Below, piece after piece: positions 35,317-43,700 of a stretch of DNA of 64,000 nt (positions are counted from its first letter, which is position 1; each line of letters begins with the position of its first letter). The stretch is taken from contig CATQIB010000009.1 of NCBI GenBank assembly GCA_958296185.1, positions 62,001 through 126,000 on the forward strand, written 5' to 3'. This DNA is from an uncultured Mesonia sp. Its GTDB lineage: Bacteria; Bacteroidota; Bacteroidia; Flavobacteriales; Flavobacteriaceae. The translations under genes were made by a program, and so were the position numbers. The notes beneath the pieces were generated by a model. It was not told the origin of the DNA. It saw nothing but the letters and a program-made list of their open reading frames with translations, and did not search any database.

Positions 35317-36198
35317 TTATAGTTCAGCGGCGAAGGTTGGCATCTTTCGATCTACTTTTTTAATAAGCCCCTGCAAGACTTTACCTGGTCCCACTTCGGT
35401 AAATTGTGTCGCTCCATCATTAATCATTTGTTGAACACTTTGCGTCCATTTAACCGGTGCGGTCAGCTGAAAAATCAAATTTTTCTTTATTTCATCTGGA
35501 TTGGTTACTCCAAAGGTGGTTACATTTTGGTATACCGGGCAAGTAGGTGTATTAAACTGTGTCTCTTCAATAGCTTGGGCTAGTTCCTCGCGTGCGGGTT
35601 CCATCAGTGGAGAGTGAAAAGCGCCTCCTACAGGTAACAAAAGTGCACGTTTAGCTCCTTTTTCTTTAAGTGCAGCACAAGCCTCCTCTACTGCCTTTGT
35701 TTCTCCAGAAATCACTATCTGTCCTGGACAATTGTAGTTAGCAGCTACTACTGTTCCTTCTATGTTTGCGCAAACGGCTTCAACCAATTCATCTTCTAGA
35801 CCTAACACCGCAGCCATGGTAGAGTCTTGTAGCTCGCAAGCCTTTTGCATTGCTTGTGCACGCTTAGCTACTAACTTTAAAGCGTCTTCAAAACTCAAAG
35901 TATTGTTCGCTACAAGTGCAGAAAATTCTCCCAAAGAATGACCTGCAACCATATCTGGTTTGCCTGCTTCGCCTAAAATCTTATGCATTATTACCGAATG
36001 CAAAAATATAGCCGGTTGTGTTACTTTGGTTTGCTTTAAATCTTCAGCGCTACCCTCAAACATAATATCGGTAATAGAAAATCCTAATATCTTATTTGCC
36101 TTGTTGAACAAATCTTGTGCTTCGGGATATTTTTCATATAAATCTAATCCCATACCGGTATATTGAGCTCCTTGTCCTGGAAAAACATATGCTTTCAT
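35317..36198 (-). CDS. fabD: malonyl-CoA:ACP transacylase
   Basis: Transfers malonate from CoA to acyl-carrier protein for fatty-acid synthesis. About 293 residues with FPGQGAQYTGMG at the N terminus, the active-site Ser88 in GHSLGEFSAL, the carboxylate-binding Arg region and the catalytic His in GGAFHSPLM. I place the start at ATG 36198 (MKAYVFPGQ); ATG 36204 is equally possible. A TTG at 36222 also lies in frame but falls inside the -7 promoter box, so it cannot be the start of the main transcript. Confidence 0.95.
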   Translation of the reverse strand: MKAYVFPGQGAQYTGMGLDLYEKYPEAQDLFNKANKILGFSITDIMFEGSAEDLKQTKVTQPAIFLHSVIMHKILGEAGKPDMVAGHSLGEFSALVANNTLSFEDALKLVAKRAQAMQKACELQDSTMAAVLGLEDELVEAVCANIEGTVVAANYNCPGQIVISGETKAVEEACAALKEKGAKRALLLPVGGAFHSPLMEPAREELAQAIEETQFNTPTCPVYQNVTTFGVTNPDEIKKNLIFQLTAPVKWTQSVQQMINDGATQFTEVGPGKVLQGLIKKVDRKMPTFAAEL

Positions 36199-36219
36199 AG
36201 TCATGTTATTTAGTTGGGA

Positions 36220-36227
36220 CAAAAATA
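36220..36227 (-). promoter_or_regulatory. -7 box of fabD
   Basis: CAAAAATA reads TATTTTTG on the minus strand, putting the transcript start near 36214-36216, just upstream of the two candidate ATG codons. Confidence 0.5.
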
Positions 36228-36321
36228 AGAAAAAAGATAGCTTGTAAAAATTAACTTTTTATAACGCGAAATTAATTTTTCTTGCTTTAACTTTTTTGAT
36301 GACCACAAATAAGGAACTGAC

Positions 36322-36822
36322 TTATAAATTTAGATGTCCTTTGTTTCCTATATCTTGTTTTTCACCAGTTATGCTACCCTTTGCTATTTTTAAAAAGCTA
36401 ATGAATTTATTGGTTTTGGTATCCCAATAATAAGCGTTAGTAGGCGTAAACTTAAGCGCGGTTAAATTAGGATCATCTACACCATTAAACCAATTATCAG
36501 AAATACTTGTGTATAATTCATTTAAAATGGTATCCTCCAACACAATTTTCGTTTCGCCATAAACCGATACAAAGGTATTGGCTTGGGTATCGTTGTAGAT
36601 GAGTTGTGTGTTTCTGGATTGAGTGATGTTTTTATTGTGCTCACTGTCACCAGGACTTAAAAACCAAATATTTCCTTCTTGGTCAATCTTTTTTTGTGTC
36701 ATAGGATTAGCATGAATGGGGCGCTTATCTAATCCCGTAAGCATCATGCAGGTTTCTATTGAGTTTGTTAGTTTTTTTAATTTTTCAAGGGCTTCTTGAT
36801 TGTTTTTGTTTACAGTACTCAT
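36322..36822 (-). CDS. pyridoxamine 5'-phosphate oxidase-like general stress protein
   Basis: A 166-residue split-barrel flavin-binding-type protein. The pattern matches the general-stress-protein-26 family: IETCMMLTGLDKRPIHANPM, a GNIWFLSPGDSEHNKNI strand pair, QLIYNDTQANTFVSVYG, and the late WFNGVDDPNLTALKFTP segment. These bind FMN or F420-like cofactors in relatives. It is not the vitamin B6 enzyme PdxH. Likely substrate is unknown. Confidence 0.85.
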   Translation of the reverse strand: MSTVNKNNQEALEKLKKLTNSIETCMMLTGLDKRPIHANPMTQKKIDQEGNIWFLSPGDSEHNKNITQSRNTQLIYNDTQANTFVSVYGETKIVLEDTILNELYTSISDNWFNGVDDPNLTALKFTPTNAYYWDTKTNKFISFLKIAKGSITGEKQDIGNKGHLNL

Positions 36823-36900
36823 GTTTTTTCTTTAAAGTTACAATCGAAAGCGACAGCCTACTGTTTAAAAATTATTAAAAAAACGACTCTATTTGTTAAT

Positions 36901-37746
36901 TTACTTGTATTTTGTTATTATTTCTTGGCAAGGATTGTAGTACGATTTGCCAAAAATATTTAAATGAACCAGTAAGTAATAAAGTTGCCAAATGCCTAGG
37001 TGTTTTTTCCAGCTTGTTGGCAAGGGGTAAACTTCATGGTAACTATCTATCCAAGACGAATCAAATCCGCCAAATAACTCCATCATAGCCCAATCCATAG
37101 CACGTGGACCAAAGCAACAAGCGGTGTCAATTACACCAGGATTCCCTTTCTCATCAGATAATAAATTCCCGTGCCATAGATCGCCGTGAATCAATGCTGG
37201 CTTTTCATCTGGAATAAGATTCTCTATATTTTTATAAAAACTGTCGAGAGCCTTAAAATGGAATCCTTTATTACGTGCCAATTCAATTTGTGTTTCTAAT
37301 CTATTATGAATGAAAAAATCGGCTGCTCTTGGCTTTTTCGCAGCGTTTAATTGTTCTAATTGCCCTATATAATTATCAAAATGCAAGCCGAATAAATCAG
37401 CCGAAGTCAAGTGAGTTAAAGCGAGTTGCCTACCAAATATTTCCCAATAATCGTTAGCCTTCATTTGGTTGGGCATATATTCCATCAAATAATAATGAGC
37501 CTGTTTTATTTGGTTAATTTGAGTGATCTGTGGCGTTTTTAATGCAGCCTTTCTTCCATAAAAGCGGAGCGAATCGGTTTCTTGTTTGCATTGCTGCAGA
37601 GCGCTTTTTCCAGTAAAGACTTTAAGCACAAATTTAACTTGATTGATGTCGGTAATAAGATAAACTCCAACTTGTTCGTTTTGGCTAATGCAAGTTTGGT
37701 TGCCAAATCTAAATTGTTCTTTTTTTGCGATCTGACTGATCAACAT
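36901..37746 (-). CDS. fructosamine kinase family protein
   Basis: A 281-residue kinase-fold protein. The phosphotransferase signature LIHGDLWHGNLL (catalytic Asp) and a GVIDTACCFGPRAMDWAM metal-binding motif are clear. The family includes ketosamine-3-kinases, which phosphorylate glycated amines on proteins and so promote deglycation; the bacterial substrates are often ribulosamines. The gene follows folA by 6 nt on the same strand, so they are probably co-transcribed, though no functional link is evident. Confidence 0.9.
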   Translation of the reverse strand: MLISQIAKKEQFRFGNQTCISQNEQVGVYLITDINQVKFVLKVFTGKSALQQCKQETDSLRFYGRKAALKTPQITQINQIKQAHYYLMEYMPNQMKANDYWEIFGRQLALTHLTSADLFGLHFDNYIGQLEQLNAAKKPRAADFFIHNRLETQIELARNKGFHFKALDSFYKNIENLIPDEKPALIHGDLWHGNLLSDEKGNPGVIDTACCFGPRAMDWAMMELFGGFDSSWIDSYHEVYPLPTSWKKHLGIWQLYYLLVHLNIFGKSYYNPCQEIITKYK

Positions 37747-37752
37747 TGGAGT

Positions 37753-38235
37753 TTAAATTTTGATATAACTGGTGTAGTAGAAACTATATGCATGTTTATC
37801 GTTTGCCGGGTGGAATTTTTGTTTTGTGATTCTCCAGTTTTGTTTATTAAAACGAGGAAAAAAGGCATCTGCTTCAAAGGTGCCGTTTACCCAAGTTAGC
37901 TCTAAACGATCTGCTTTTTCTAATGCTAAAGCATAAATCTCACCTCCTCCAATTATAAAGCAATCTTCTTCTTTAGGAACTTGTTCTAGCGCTTCTTCTA
38001 AAGAATGTACCACTACCGCACCTTCCTTTTGATAGTCTTTTTGCCGAGTAATTACCAAGTGTCTTCGATTAGGGAGTGGTTTTGGAAATGATTCAAAGGT
38101 TTTTCGGCCCATTATAATATCGTGATGTGAGGTGATTTTCTTAAACCTTTTAAAATCATTTGGTAAGTGCCAAAGAAGTTCATTGTCTTTTCCTAAAGCA
38201 AAATTCTGCCCAATTGCGGCAATCATAGTAACCAT
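37753..38235 (-). CDS. folA: dihydrofolate reductase
   Basis: Reduces dihydrofolate to tetrahydrofolate with NADPH. The 160-residue protein shows IAAIGQNFALGKDNELLWHLPND with the catalytic Asp27, the MGRKTFESFP NADPH loop and IIGGGEIYALAL. It could start at either of the two close ATG codons (residue 1 or 4). It lies 4.4 kb from thyA, its metabolic partner, and 4 nt after the 2TM gene. Confidence 0.96.
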   Translation of the reverse strand: MVTMIAAIGQNFALGKDNELLWHLPNDFKRFKKITSHHDIIMGRKTFESFPKPLPNRRHLVITRQKDYQKEGAVVVHSLEEALEQVPKEEDCFIIGGGEIYALALEKADRLELTWVNGTFEADAFFPRFNKQNWRITKQKFHPANDKHAYSFYYTSYIKI

Positions 38236-38239
38236 AAAA

Positions 38240-38692
38240 TTATTGATTATAGGGTTTAATGCTATCTAAATTGTCATCCTTATTAATGTCATTGGGATTA
38301 TTCGTTTTAAAATGAGGTAAAGGGTATTCCTTATCTACCCTTTCTTGAAGCTCTTCAATGCGTTCTTTCTGCTTGGCTACCAATAATTCTAATTGTTTAT
38401 TCTCCCAATTCTTATCCATAAACTTACTCATCAATAACACATTTATAGTGTGAATCAGCAAAACGAAAAGCCATAGAACAATCGCCCAAACAAACCAGTC
38501 GACGTCTAAAAGTCTAAAATCTTTGCCAAAACCAAGAACTAAGTTTAGCAGAATGAATAGAATGCTACCTGCCAAGAAAAACACAAAGTGTCGAGATAAG
38601 TTTTTCTTTTGTTTAATGCGGTGTTGTGCATTCTCTATAAGCTGTTTTTGCTCAGGATCGATACTGGGTTTTTTTGTCGATGAAGGAGGCAT
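38240..38692 (-). CDS. 2TM domain protein
   Basis: A 150-residue protein with a charged N-terminal segment. Two membrane helices follow (about residues 34-52 and 64-88, FVFFLAGSILFILLNLVLGFG and WFVWAIVLWLFVLLIHTINVLL), and then a coiled coil (KQLELLVAKQKERIEELQERVDKEY). This is the 2TM domain pattern, found alone or fused to LytTR regulators and histidine kinases in Bacteroidota. Function is unknown. It heads a folA-fructosamine kinase run with a strong promoter. Confidence 0.85.
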   Translation of the reverse strand: MPPSSTKKPSIDPEQKQLIENAQHRIKQKKNLSRHFVFFLAGSILFILLNLVLGFGKDFRLLDVDWFVWAIVLWLFVLLIHTINVLLMSKFMDKNWENKQLELLVAKQKERIEELQERVDKEYPLPHFKTNNPNDINKDDNLDSIKPYNQ

Positions 38693-38718
38693 AATGTTTA
38701 GATTAATTTGATTATATT

Positions 38719-38747
38719 CAAATGTACTATTTTTCTATATAAAACAA
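38719..38747 (-). promoter_or_regulatory. promoter of the 2TM-folA-fructosamine kinase run
   Basis: On the minus strand TTG (38745-38747), an 18-nt spacer and TACATTTG (38719-38726); the ATG is 26 nt downstream. It overlaps the leader of the divergent class V enzyme, so the two transcripts may compete. Confidence 0.65.
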
Positions 38748-38752
38748 GAGGC

Positions 38753-39838
38753 ATGAACAATTTAGACCAACTTTTTCCTGCGCTTTCAAATAGCGTTTAT
38801 CTCAACACCCCGGCTATGGGTCTTATTCCTCAAAATGTTTATAATTATAAGAAAGATATACTTGATTTACACCTGCAGCATCCGACAAGGTATTTTGAAA
38901 ATTATGATAGCCAATTGAATCAAGTAACTAATTATTTAAAACGCTTGCTACGGGTTAAAACAGGGAATATTGCTTTTACCCCTAACTTTTCGTTCGGATT
39001 TCACGGGGTATTGAGTGGTATTTCACCGAATAGCAAAATTATGTTTATAGAAAATGATTACCCATCAATCACCTTAGCCGTTAAAAAATGGGATTTTCAA
39101 TTTCGAGAAATAGCGCTTAAAGCGGATATCGAAGAAACTATATTTAAGGCTTTCAAAAAAGAACAACCCGATGTATTTATCTTTAGTGTCATTCAGTATT
39201 TAAACGGTTTAAAATTGAATGCTTCTTTTATAAAGAACTTAAAACAAATTTTTCCACAAACGCTATTTATAGCCGATGGCACCCAATTTTGCGGTACCGA
39301 ATCTTTCAATTTTGAGGAATCAGGTATAGATATTTTAGGGGTTAGTGCTTATAAATGGCTGCACGCCGGTTGGGGAAGTGCCTTTTTTGTCTTTCGTAAA
39401 GGATTAGAAATGCGTGTGCAGCCTAAAACTATAGGCTCAAATGCTGTAGATAAAGAAAGCGCTTTGCAAGCTATACCTTTACATAAGAAATTAGAACCTG
39501 GGCATTTAGATTTAATGCAGCTAGGTTCATTGGCGCCTGCTTTAGAGACCTTTTTTGAAATTGGCGAAGAAAAAATCTATAATAAAATTGAGCAAATCAG
39601 CCGAACCGCTAAATCAGCCTTTGCTGAGTTGAACTTGTTAGAAAATCAAATCATAAAACAGAGCCCCTCTTCTCCCATATTTAATTTGCAAATAGATACT
39701 AGAAACTTAGCCTATTTAAACAATCAAAATATTATTTGTGCACAGCGTGGTCAAGGTATTCGTGTTGGTTTTCATTATTATAATAGTATCCAAGACTTAA
39801 ACTATTTGCTAAAGGCGCTTAAAAATTTACCTTATTAA
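38753..39838 (+). CDS. class V-fold PLP enzyme, candidate EgtE-like C-S lyase
   Basis: About 361 residues in the aminotransferase class V (cysteine desulfurase/isopenicillin N epimerase) fold. The PLP lysine is in LGVSAYKWLHAGWGSAFF; GTQFCGTESFNFEESGIDI precedes it. Conserved residues in FSFGFHGVLSG and RGQGIRVGFHYYN match PLP-phosphate and substrate-carboxylate contacts. I use ATG 38753; an upstream TTG in frame adds 15 poorly conserved residues. The gene converges on egtD with overlapping stop codons. EgtE, the last enzyme of ergothioneine synthesis, belongs to this fold, so that role is plausible, but other lyase or epimerase functions remain possible. Confidence 0.75.
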   Translation: MNNLDQLFPALSNSVYLNTPAMGLIPQNVYNYKKDILDLHLQHPTRYFENYDSQLNQVTNYLKRLLRVKTGNIAFTPNFSFGFHGVLSGISPNSKIMFIENDYPSITLAVKKWDFQFREIALKADIEETIFKAFKKEQPDVFIFSVIQYLNGLKLNASFIKNLKQIFPQTLFIADGTQFCGTESFNFEESGIDILGVSAYKWLHAGWGSAFFVFRKGLEMRVQPKTIGSNAVDKESALQAIPLHKKLEPGHLDLMQLGSLAPALETFFEIGEEKIYNKIEQISRTAKSAFAELNLLENQIIKQSPSSPIFNLQIDTRNLAYLNNQNIICAQRGQGIRVGFHYYNSIQDLNYLLKALKNLPY

Positions 39839-40815
39839 GCAAATCCTGCTTTTTTTTTGAAAATATAATTTTTATAATAAGCGCGTTGATCGGTAAAAGT
39901 ATTGACTATTTCTAAGCCAGCTTTATCTGCAAGCCAAGCTACGGTGGCATCGTCATACTTCTGACTTATTTCGCAATGTATGCTTTCATAAGCTTCAAAA
40001 TTTACGGCAAGATCTAATTTTTTAATGTGCACTTGTTGTGCTTCTTGACAAACTAAGAAGCTTTTGGCGGTACCGGTTTCTGGGTTATAAGTCTCCCAAT
40101 GTTTAAATTGATCTACATTAAAATTTGCATCCAACTGTTTATTGATGCGGTGCAATAAATTTTTATTGAATTCAGCGGTAATACCGGCAGCATCGTTGTA
40201 GGCATTAAGTATTACTTGAGGGTCTTTTTTTTGATCAAATCCCATAAATAGCAAATCGTCTTTTTGCATAGACTTTTGGATATTCTTCAAAAAAAGAATT
40301 GCTTTTTTATGGTTTAAATTACCAATATTTGATCCTAAAACAAGGAGAACTTTTTTACGTTTTATATAGCGCTTTAAGCGCTTTAAAACTTTGAAATAAC
40401 TTCCCTGTAAAGGTTCTATATGTAAGTCTGGGAGTTCTAGTAACAACCTCTCTTGCAAGTCTTCTAAACTATGAAGGCTAATATCAATTGGTAAATAAGT
40501 GAAGTTTGCATTCGCTTTAAGTAAGCCTTCTAAAATAACTTTTGTTTTTTTTCCATCGCCTGCGCCAAGCTCAATTAAATCAAATCCTGCCTTGTTGTCA
40601 AAAATTGAACATAATTCTTTTTGATGAGTGTTTATAATCTCATGCTCGCAGCGGGTCAAATAATACTCGGGCATATGCATTATTTGTTGAAATAACTTAT
40701 CGCCTTTTTGGTCATAGATATATTTACTGTCGAGATATTTAGGATAGCTGCTTAATCCTTTTAAAACATCTTTTTCAAAATCGCTTTTTAAGGATTTTAT
40801 TTTGTTTTTTTTCAT
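39835..40815 (-). CDS. egtD: L-histidine N-alpha-methyltransferase EgtD
   Basis: Uses three S-adenosylmethionine to make hercynine from histidine, the first step of ergothioneine synthesis. The 326-residue protein matches the EgtD family: LSSYPKYLDSKYIYDQKGDKLFQQI at the N terminus, YYLTRCEHEI, the SAM-binding DLIELGAGDGKKTKVIL, and LVLGSNIGNLNH. It lies 17 nt downstream of egtB on the same strand, and its stop codon overlaps that of the convergent class V PLP gene. Confidence 0.9.
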   Translation of the reverse strand: MKKNKIKSLKSDFEKDVLKGLSSYPKYLDSKYIYDQKGDKLFQQIMHMPEYYLTRCEHEIINTHQKELCSIFDNKAGFDLIELGAGDGKKTKVILEGLLKANANFTYLPIDISLHSLEDLQERLLLELPDLHIEPLQGSYFKVLKRLKRYIKRKKVLLVLGSNIGNLNHKKAILFLKNIQKSMQKDDLLFMGFDQKKDPQVILNAYNDAAGITAEFNKNLLHRINKQLDANFNVDQFKHWETYNPETGTAKSFLVCQEAQQVHIKKLDLAVNFEAYESIHCEISQKYDDATVAWLADKAGLEIVNTFTDQRAYYKNYIFKKKAGFA

Positions 40816-40832
40816 AGTGTTTAGTCCTGTTG

Positions 40833-41999
40833 TTATTTTGCGAGTCTTAAGCCTGTATATTGCCAGCGCAGTTGAGGATGAAAGAAATTACGATAAGTTT
40901 TTCGCGTATGATTTTTTGCGGTGGCAATAGAGCCGCCACGCAGTACCTTTTGATTGACCATAAATTTACCGTTATACTCGCCTAAGGCACCTTCGGCTTT
41001 TTTATATTTAGGATAGGGTAGGTAGGCACTTTCTGTCCACTCCCAACGCTGACCCCAATTAAAAAGATGTTGGGCTACTTCCCATTCAAATTCGGTTGGT
41101 AGGCGTAAGTTTTTCCATTGAGCAAAGGCAAAAGCTTCATAATAAGAAATATGGGTAAGCGGAGCTTGTAAATCAATGGGTTTTAAACCGGCTAAAGTAT
41201 ATTGGTACCATTCATCATTTATTAAATGCCAATAAGCTGGGGCGGTAATTTTCTCTGCTTTAAGCCAATCCCAAGCTTCGGCATGCCAGAGTAGTACGTT
41301 TTGGTACCCGCCACTATTAATAAAAGCTAGGTAATCTTGATTGGTAACCAATTTATTAGCGATGAAGAAATCTTGTAAAAAAACGCGATGTTCTGCTTTC
41401 TCATTATCGTAAGCAAATTCTGTACTGGTCTCGGGCAGCCCTATTTTATATAAGCCTTCTGGTACTTGTAACCATTGCAGAGATTGATTTTCTGAAGTAT
41501 TTTCAATGAAATCCTTGTCATAAGCAGGTAATAAAGGATTATTGCCTAAAATATATTTTATATCTGTGAGCAGTAATTCTTGGTGTTGTTTTTCGTGATG
41601 TATCCCTATTTGAAAGACAGTATCTAGATCTTTACTTATTGCATGTTGTTCTAGAAACGCGCAAATTTCTATAGTCACATATTTTCTATAGTTGTACACT
41701 TCTTCTACGGTTGGCCGCGATAAATTACCTCGATGGGTGCGGATAACCTTTTCGCCCACACTCTCATAGTAACTGTTAAAGACAAAAGCGAAATCTTGAT
41801 CATAAATTTCATAATCTGGTTTATGCTTCTTTAAGATAAATTCTTCGAAAAACCAAGAAGTATGACCCAAATGCCACTTGGGCGGAGATACAAATTCAAC
41901 AGGCTGTATGACATAGTCTTCCACTTGAAGCGGACTGCAAATTTTTTCGGATTGTTGACGAGTGTTTTTAAATAGTTGGAGTAAAGCGTCATTTTGCAT
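40833..41999 (-). CDS. egtB: ergothioneine biosynthesis sulfoxide synthase EgtB
   Basis: An iron enzyme that couples hercynine to a thiol with O2, giving a sulfoxide. Of 388 residues, the N-terminal DinB_2 domain carries iron ligands as H-x3-H (His135, His139 in HHEKQHQE) plus a histidine in KWHLGHTSWFF (His46). The C-terminal formylglycine-generating-enzyme-like domain ends in VLRGGSIATAKNHTRKTYRNF. No egtC or egtA is nearby, so the enzyme may take cysteine directly, as in some bacterial types. The promoter just upstream is very clean, but its -7 box ends only 2 nt before the ATG. Confidence 0.93.
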   Translation of the reverse strand: MQNDALLQLFKNTRQQSEKICSPLQVEDYVIQPVEFVSPPKWHLGHTSWFFEEFILKKHKPDYEIYDQDFAFVFNSYYESVGEKVIRTHRGNLSRPTVEEVYNYRKYVTIEICAFLEQHAISKDLDTVFQIGIHHEKQHQELLLTDIKYILGNNPLLPAYDKDFIENTSENQSLQWLQVPEGLYKIGLPETSTEFAYDNEKAEHRVFLQDFFIANKLVTNQDYLAFINSGGYQNVLLWHAEAWDWLKAEKITAPAYWHLINDEWYQYTLAGLKPIDLQAPLTHISYYEAFAFAQWKNLRLPTEFEWEVAQHLFNWGQRWEWTESAYLPYPKYKKAEGALGEYNGKFMVNQKVLRGGSIATAKNHTRKTYRNFFHPQLRWQYTGLRLAK

Positions 42000-42001
42000 G
42001 C

Positions 42002-42030
42002 CAAATGTATCTTTTTAAGGTCTTTCTCAA
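42002..42030 (-). promoter_or_regulatory. egtB promoter
   Basis: On the minus strand TTG (42028-42030), an 18-nt spacer and TACATTTG (42002-42009), a full match to the Bacteroidota consensus. Only two bases separate the box from the egtB ATG. Confidence 0.7.
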
Positions 42031-42242
42031 AGTTACAATATAAAATGAATCAAAATGTTGTTAATGTGTTAAGGGCTTGCTAAAACTGACTCAATTTAAG
42101 CTTGCTTACCTCCATTAGGCAATAATCCCTATGTTTTCAAATAAGGCAAGTCATTTTTTTATTTCAGTAATAATTAAAAACCAAATTTCTTATGACTTAG
42201 CTGATAGGGTCTTTAAAAAAGTAAAAAAAATCCGCTTTAAGC

Positions 42243-42641
42243 TTAAAAATTAAAAGGCACTGTATAGCTAATTGCTCTGGGTTTACCATCAAGACTCCCA
42301 GGTTGCATTTTAGGAATGTTAAGAATTATTTTTTTAGCTGCTTCTTGTAAATAAGGCGCACCGCCAGAAACCTTTTTTATAGCCGGTTGGCCTAGCTTGT
42401 CAATAACAAAACGAACTATTACTTTGCTGCCTTTATCAGCTGAGGTATATTCCTCGGGGAAGGTGAAATTTTGTTGAATATGCTTGCTTAACCTTTTGTT
42501 AAAGCAATCGGCTTTAGCCTTTACTTCTTCACAGCCCGGCCAGATTGGCGCCATTTCTTTACTCGAAACCGTGTTGCCATTCACTTGAGAAAAAGCAAAT
42601 GGAGATGAAAGTATAAAAAGAAGTAAAATAAAGCGTTTCAT
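42243..42641 (-). CDS. TonB C-terminal-domain protein
   Basis: A 132-residue exported protein with a signal peptide (MKRFILLLFILSSPFAFSQ). The rest is a TonB-type C-terminal fold: HIQQNFTFPEEYTSADKGSKVIVRFVIDKLGQP, followed by KKVSGGAPYLQEAAKKIILNIPKMQPGSLDGKPRAISYTVPFNF. It lacks the membrane helix and proline linker of a full energy transducer, so it may be a free periplasmic TonB-like protein. It lies 9 nt downstream of thyA on the same strand. Confidence 0.85.
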   Translation of the reverse strand: MKRFILLLFILSSPFAFSQVNGNTVSSKEMAPIWPGCEEVKAKADCFNKRLSKHIQQNFTFPEEYTSADKGSKVIVRFVIDKLGQPAIKKVSGGAPYLQEAAKKIILNIPKMQPGSLDGKPRAISYTVPFNF

Positions 42642-42650
42642 AGTATAAAT

Positions 42651-43474
42651 TTAAATAGCAACCTTGGCTTTTATGCCAGGATGCGGATTATAGTTCGTTA
42701 ACGTAAAGTCAGAATAAGTGAATGAGAAAATATCCTTAACCTCTGGATTAAGAATCATTTTAGGAAGCGGCCTTGGTGATCTGCTTAATTGTAGTTTTAC
42801 CTGCTCTACATGATTGTTATAAATATGCACATCGCCAAAAGTATGAATGAAATCTCCGGTTCATATCCGCACACTTGAGCCATCATGAGTGTCAAGAGCG
42901 CATAGGAAGCAATGTTGAATGGCACCCCTAAAAACACATCTGCGCTACGCTGGTACAATTGGCAAGACAACTTGTTATCGGCTACATAAAATTGAAAAAA
43001 AGCATGGCAAGGCGGTAAAGCGGCTTTATTTTGGGCAACATTCTCGCTAAACGATAAATTAGTGTTAGGCATAACACTGGGGTTCCAAGCGCTTACCAGC
43101 ATTCGCCTGCTATTGGGGTTGTTTTTAAGGGTATTTATTACTTCTTTGATTTGGTCTATTTCTTCACCATTCCAATTGCGCCATTGGTGACCATAAATGG
43201 GGCCTAAATCTCCATTTTCATCGGCCCACTCATTCCAAATTCGCACACCATTTTCTTGTAAATATTTAATATTGGTGTCGCCATTTAAAAACCACAGCAA
43301 CTCGTGAATAATTGATTTAAGATGTAGTTTCTTGGTGGTTACCATAGGAAAACCTTCACTCAAATCAAAGCGCATTTGGTATCCAAAGACAGATTTTGTA
43401 CCTGTACCCGTTCGATCTCCCTTTTGGTGACCGTGAATTAAAATGTGCTCTAATAAATCGTGGTATTGTTTCAT
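42651..43474 (-). pseudogene. thyA: thymidylate synthase with a one-base frameshift
   Basis: Thymidylate synthase converts dUMP to dTMP using methylene-tetrahydrofolate. The frame is normal to residue 206 (catalytic Cys156 in [36 protein letters not shown]). At 42856-42859 (CCGG on both strands) one base appears to be missing, and the annotated frame then ends 16 codons later. Continuing in the next frame restores the expected conserved tail without interruption: [19 protein letters not shown], then [25 protein letters not shown], ending at 42651. Restored length is about 274 residues, as usual. Because thyA is normally essential, a sequencing or assembly error in a short C or G run is as likely as a real mutation, unless thyX exists elsewhere. 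Confidence 0.9.
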
Positions 43475-43487
43475 AGCTTAATAATTT

Positions 43488-43503
43488 GGGCGTTCACACG
43501 CCT
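43488..43503 (-). other. small hairpin in the thyA leader
   Basis: GGCGT-TCAC-ACGCC forms a 5-bp GC stem 14 nt before the thyA ATG and could occlude ribosome entry. The rest of the 226-nt thyA-nupC spacer shows no gene. Confidence 0.3.
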
Positions 43504-43700
43504 AAAAAAGTCGTGTGGCAGGCTTTCGTGAGTCGCTTTTTTTGTGTTTAAGGGTAAAAATAATAAATAATCACTACAAAACATCTTCAAGATGCTTAAA
43601 AAACATCGGTACAAAAAAGAGCTCCAACAATCACTCAATCCTTAACGCAAGCAGAGTTTTATGAAAATCTATAGAATAAATATAATCTTTAAAAGCGATA

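Noticed and set aside
36199-36222. TTG start for fabD
   Set aside because: It lies within the -7 promoter box, upstream of the expected transcript start.
38708-38752. TTG start for the class V PLP enzyme
   Set aside because: The added residues lie over the divergent promoter and do not match the family; ATG 38753 is preferred.
43576-43602. Hairpin CATCTT-AAGATG as a terminator of nupC
   Set aside because: The stem is short, almost without loop, and has no adequate T tract.
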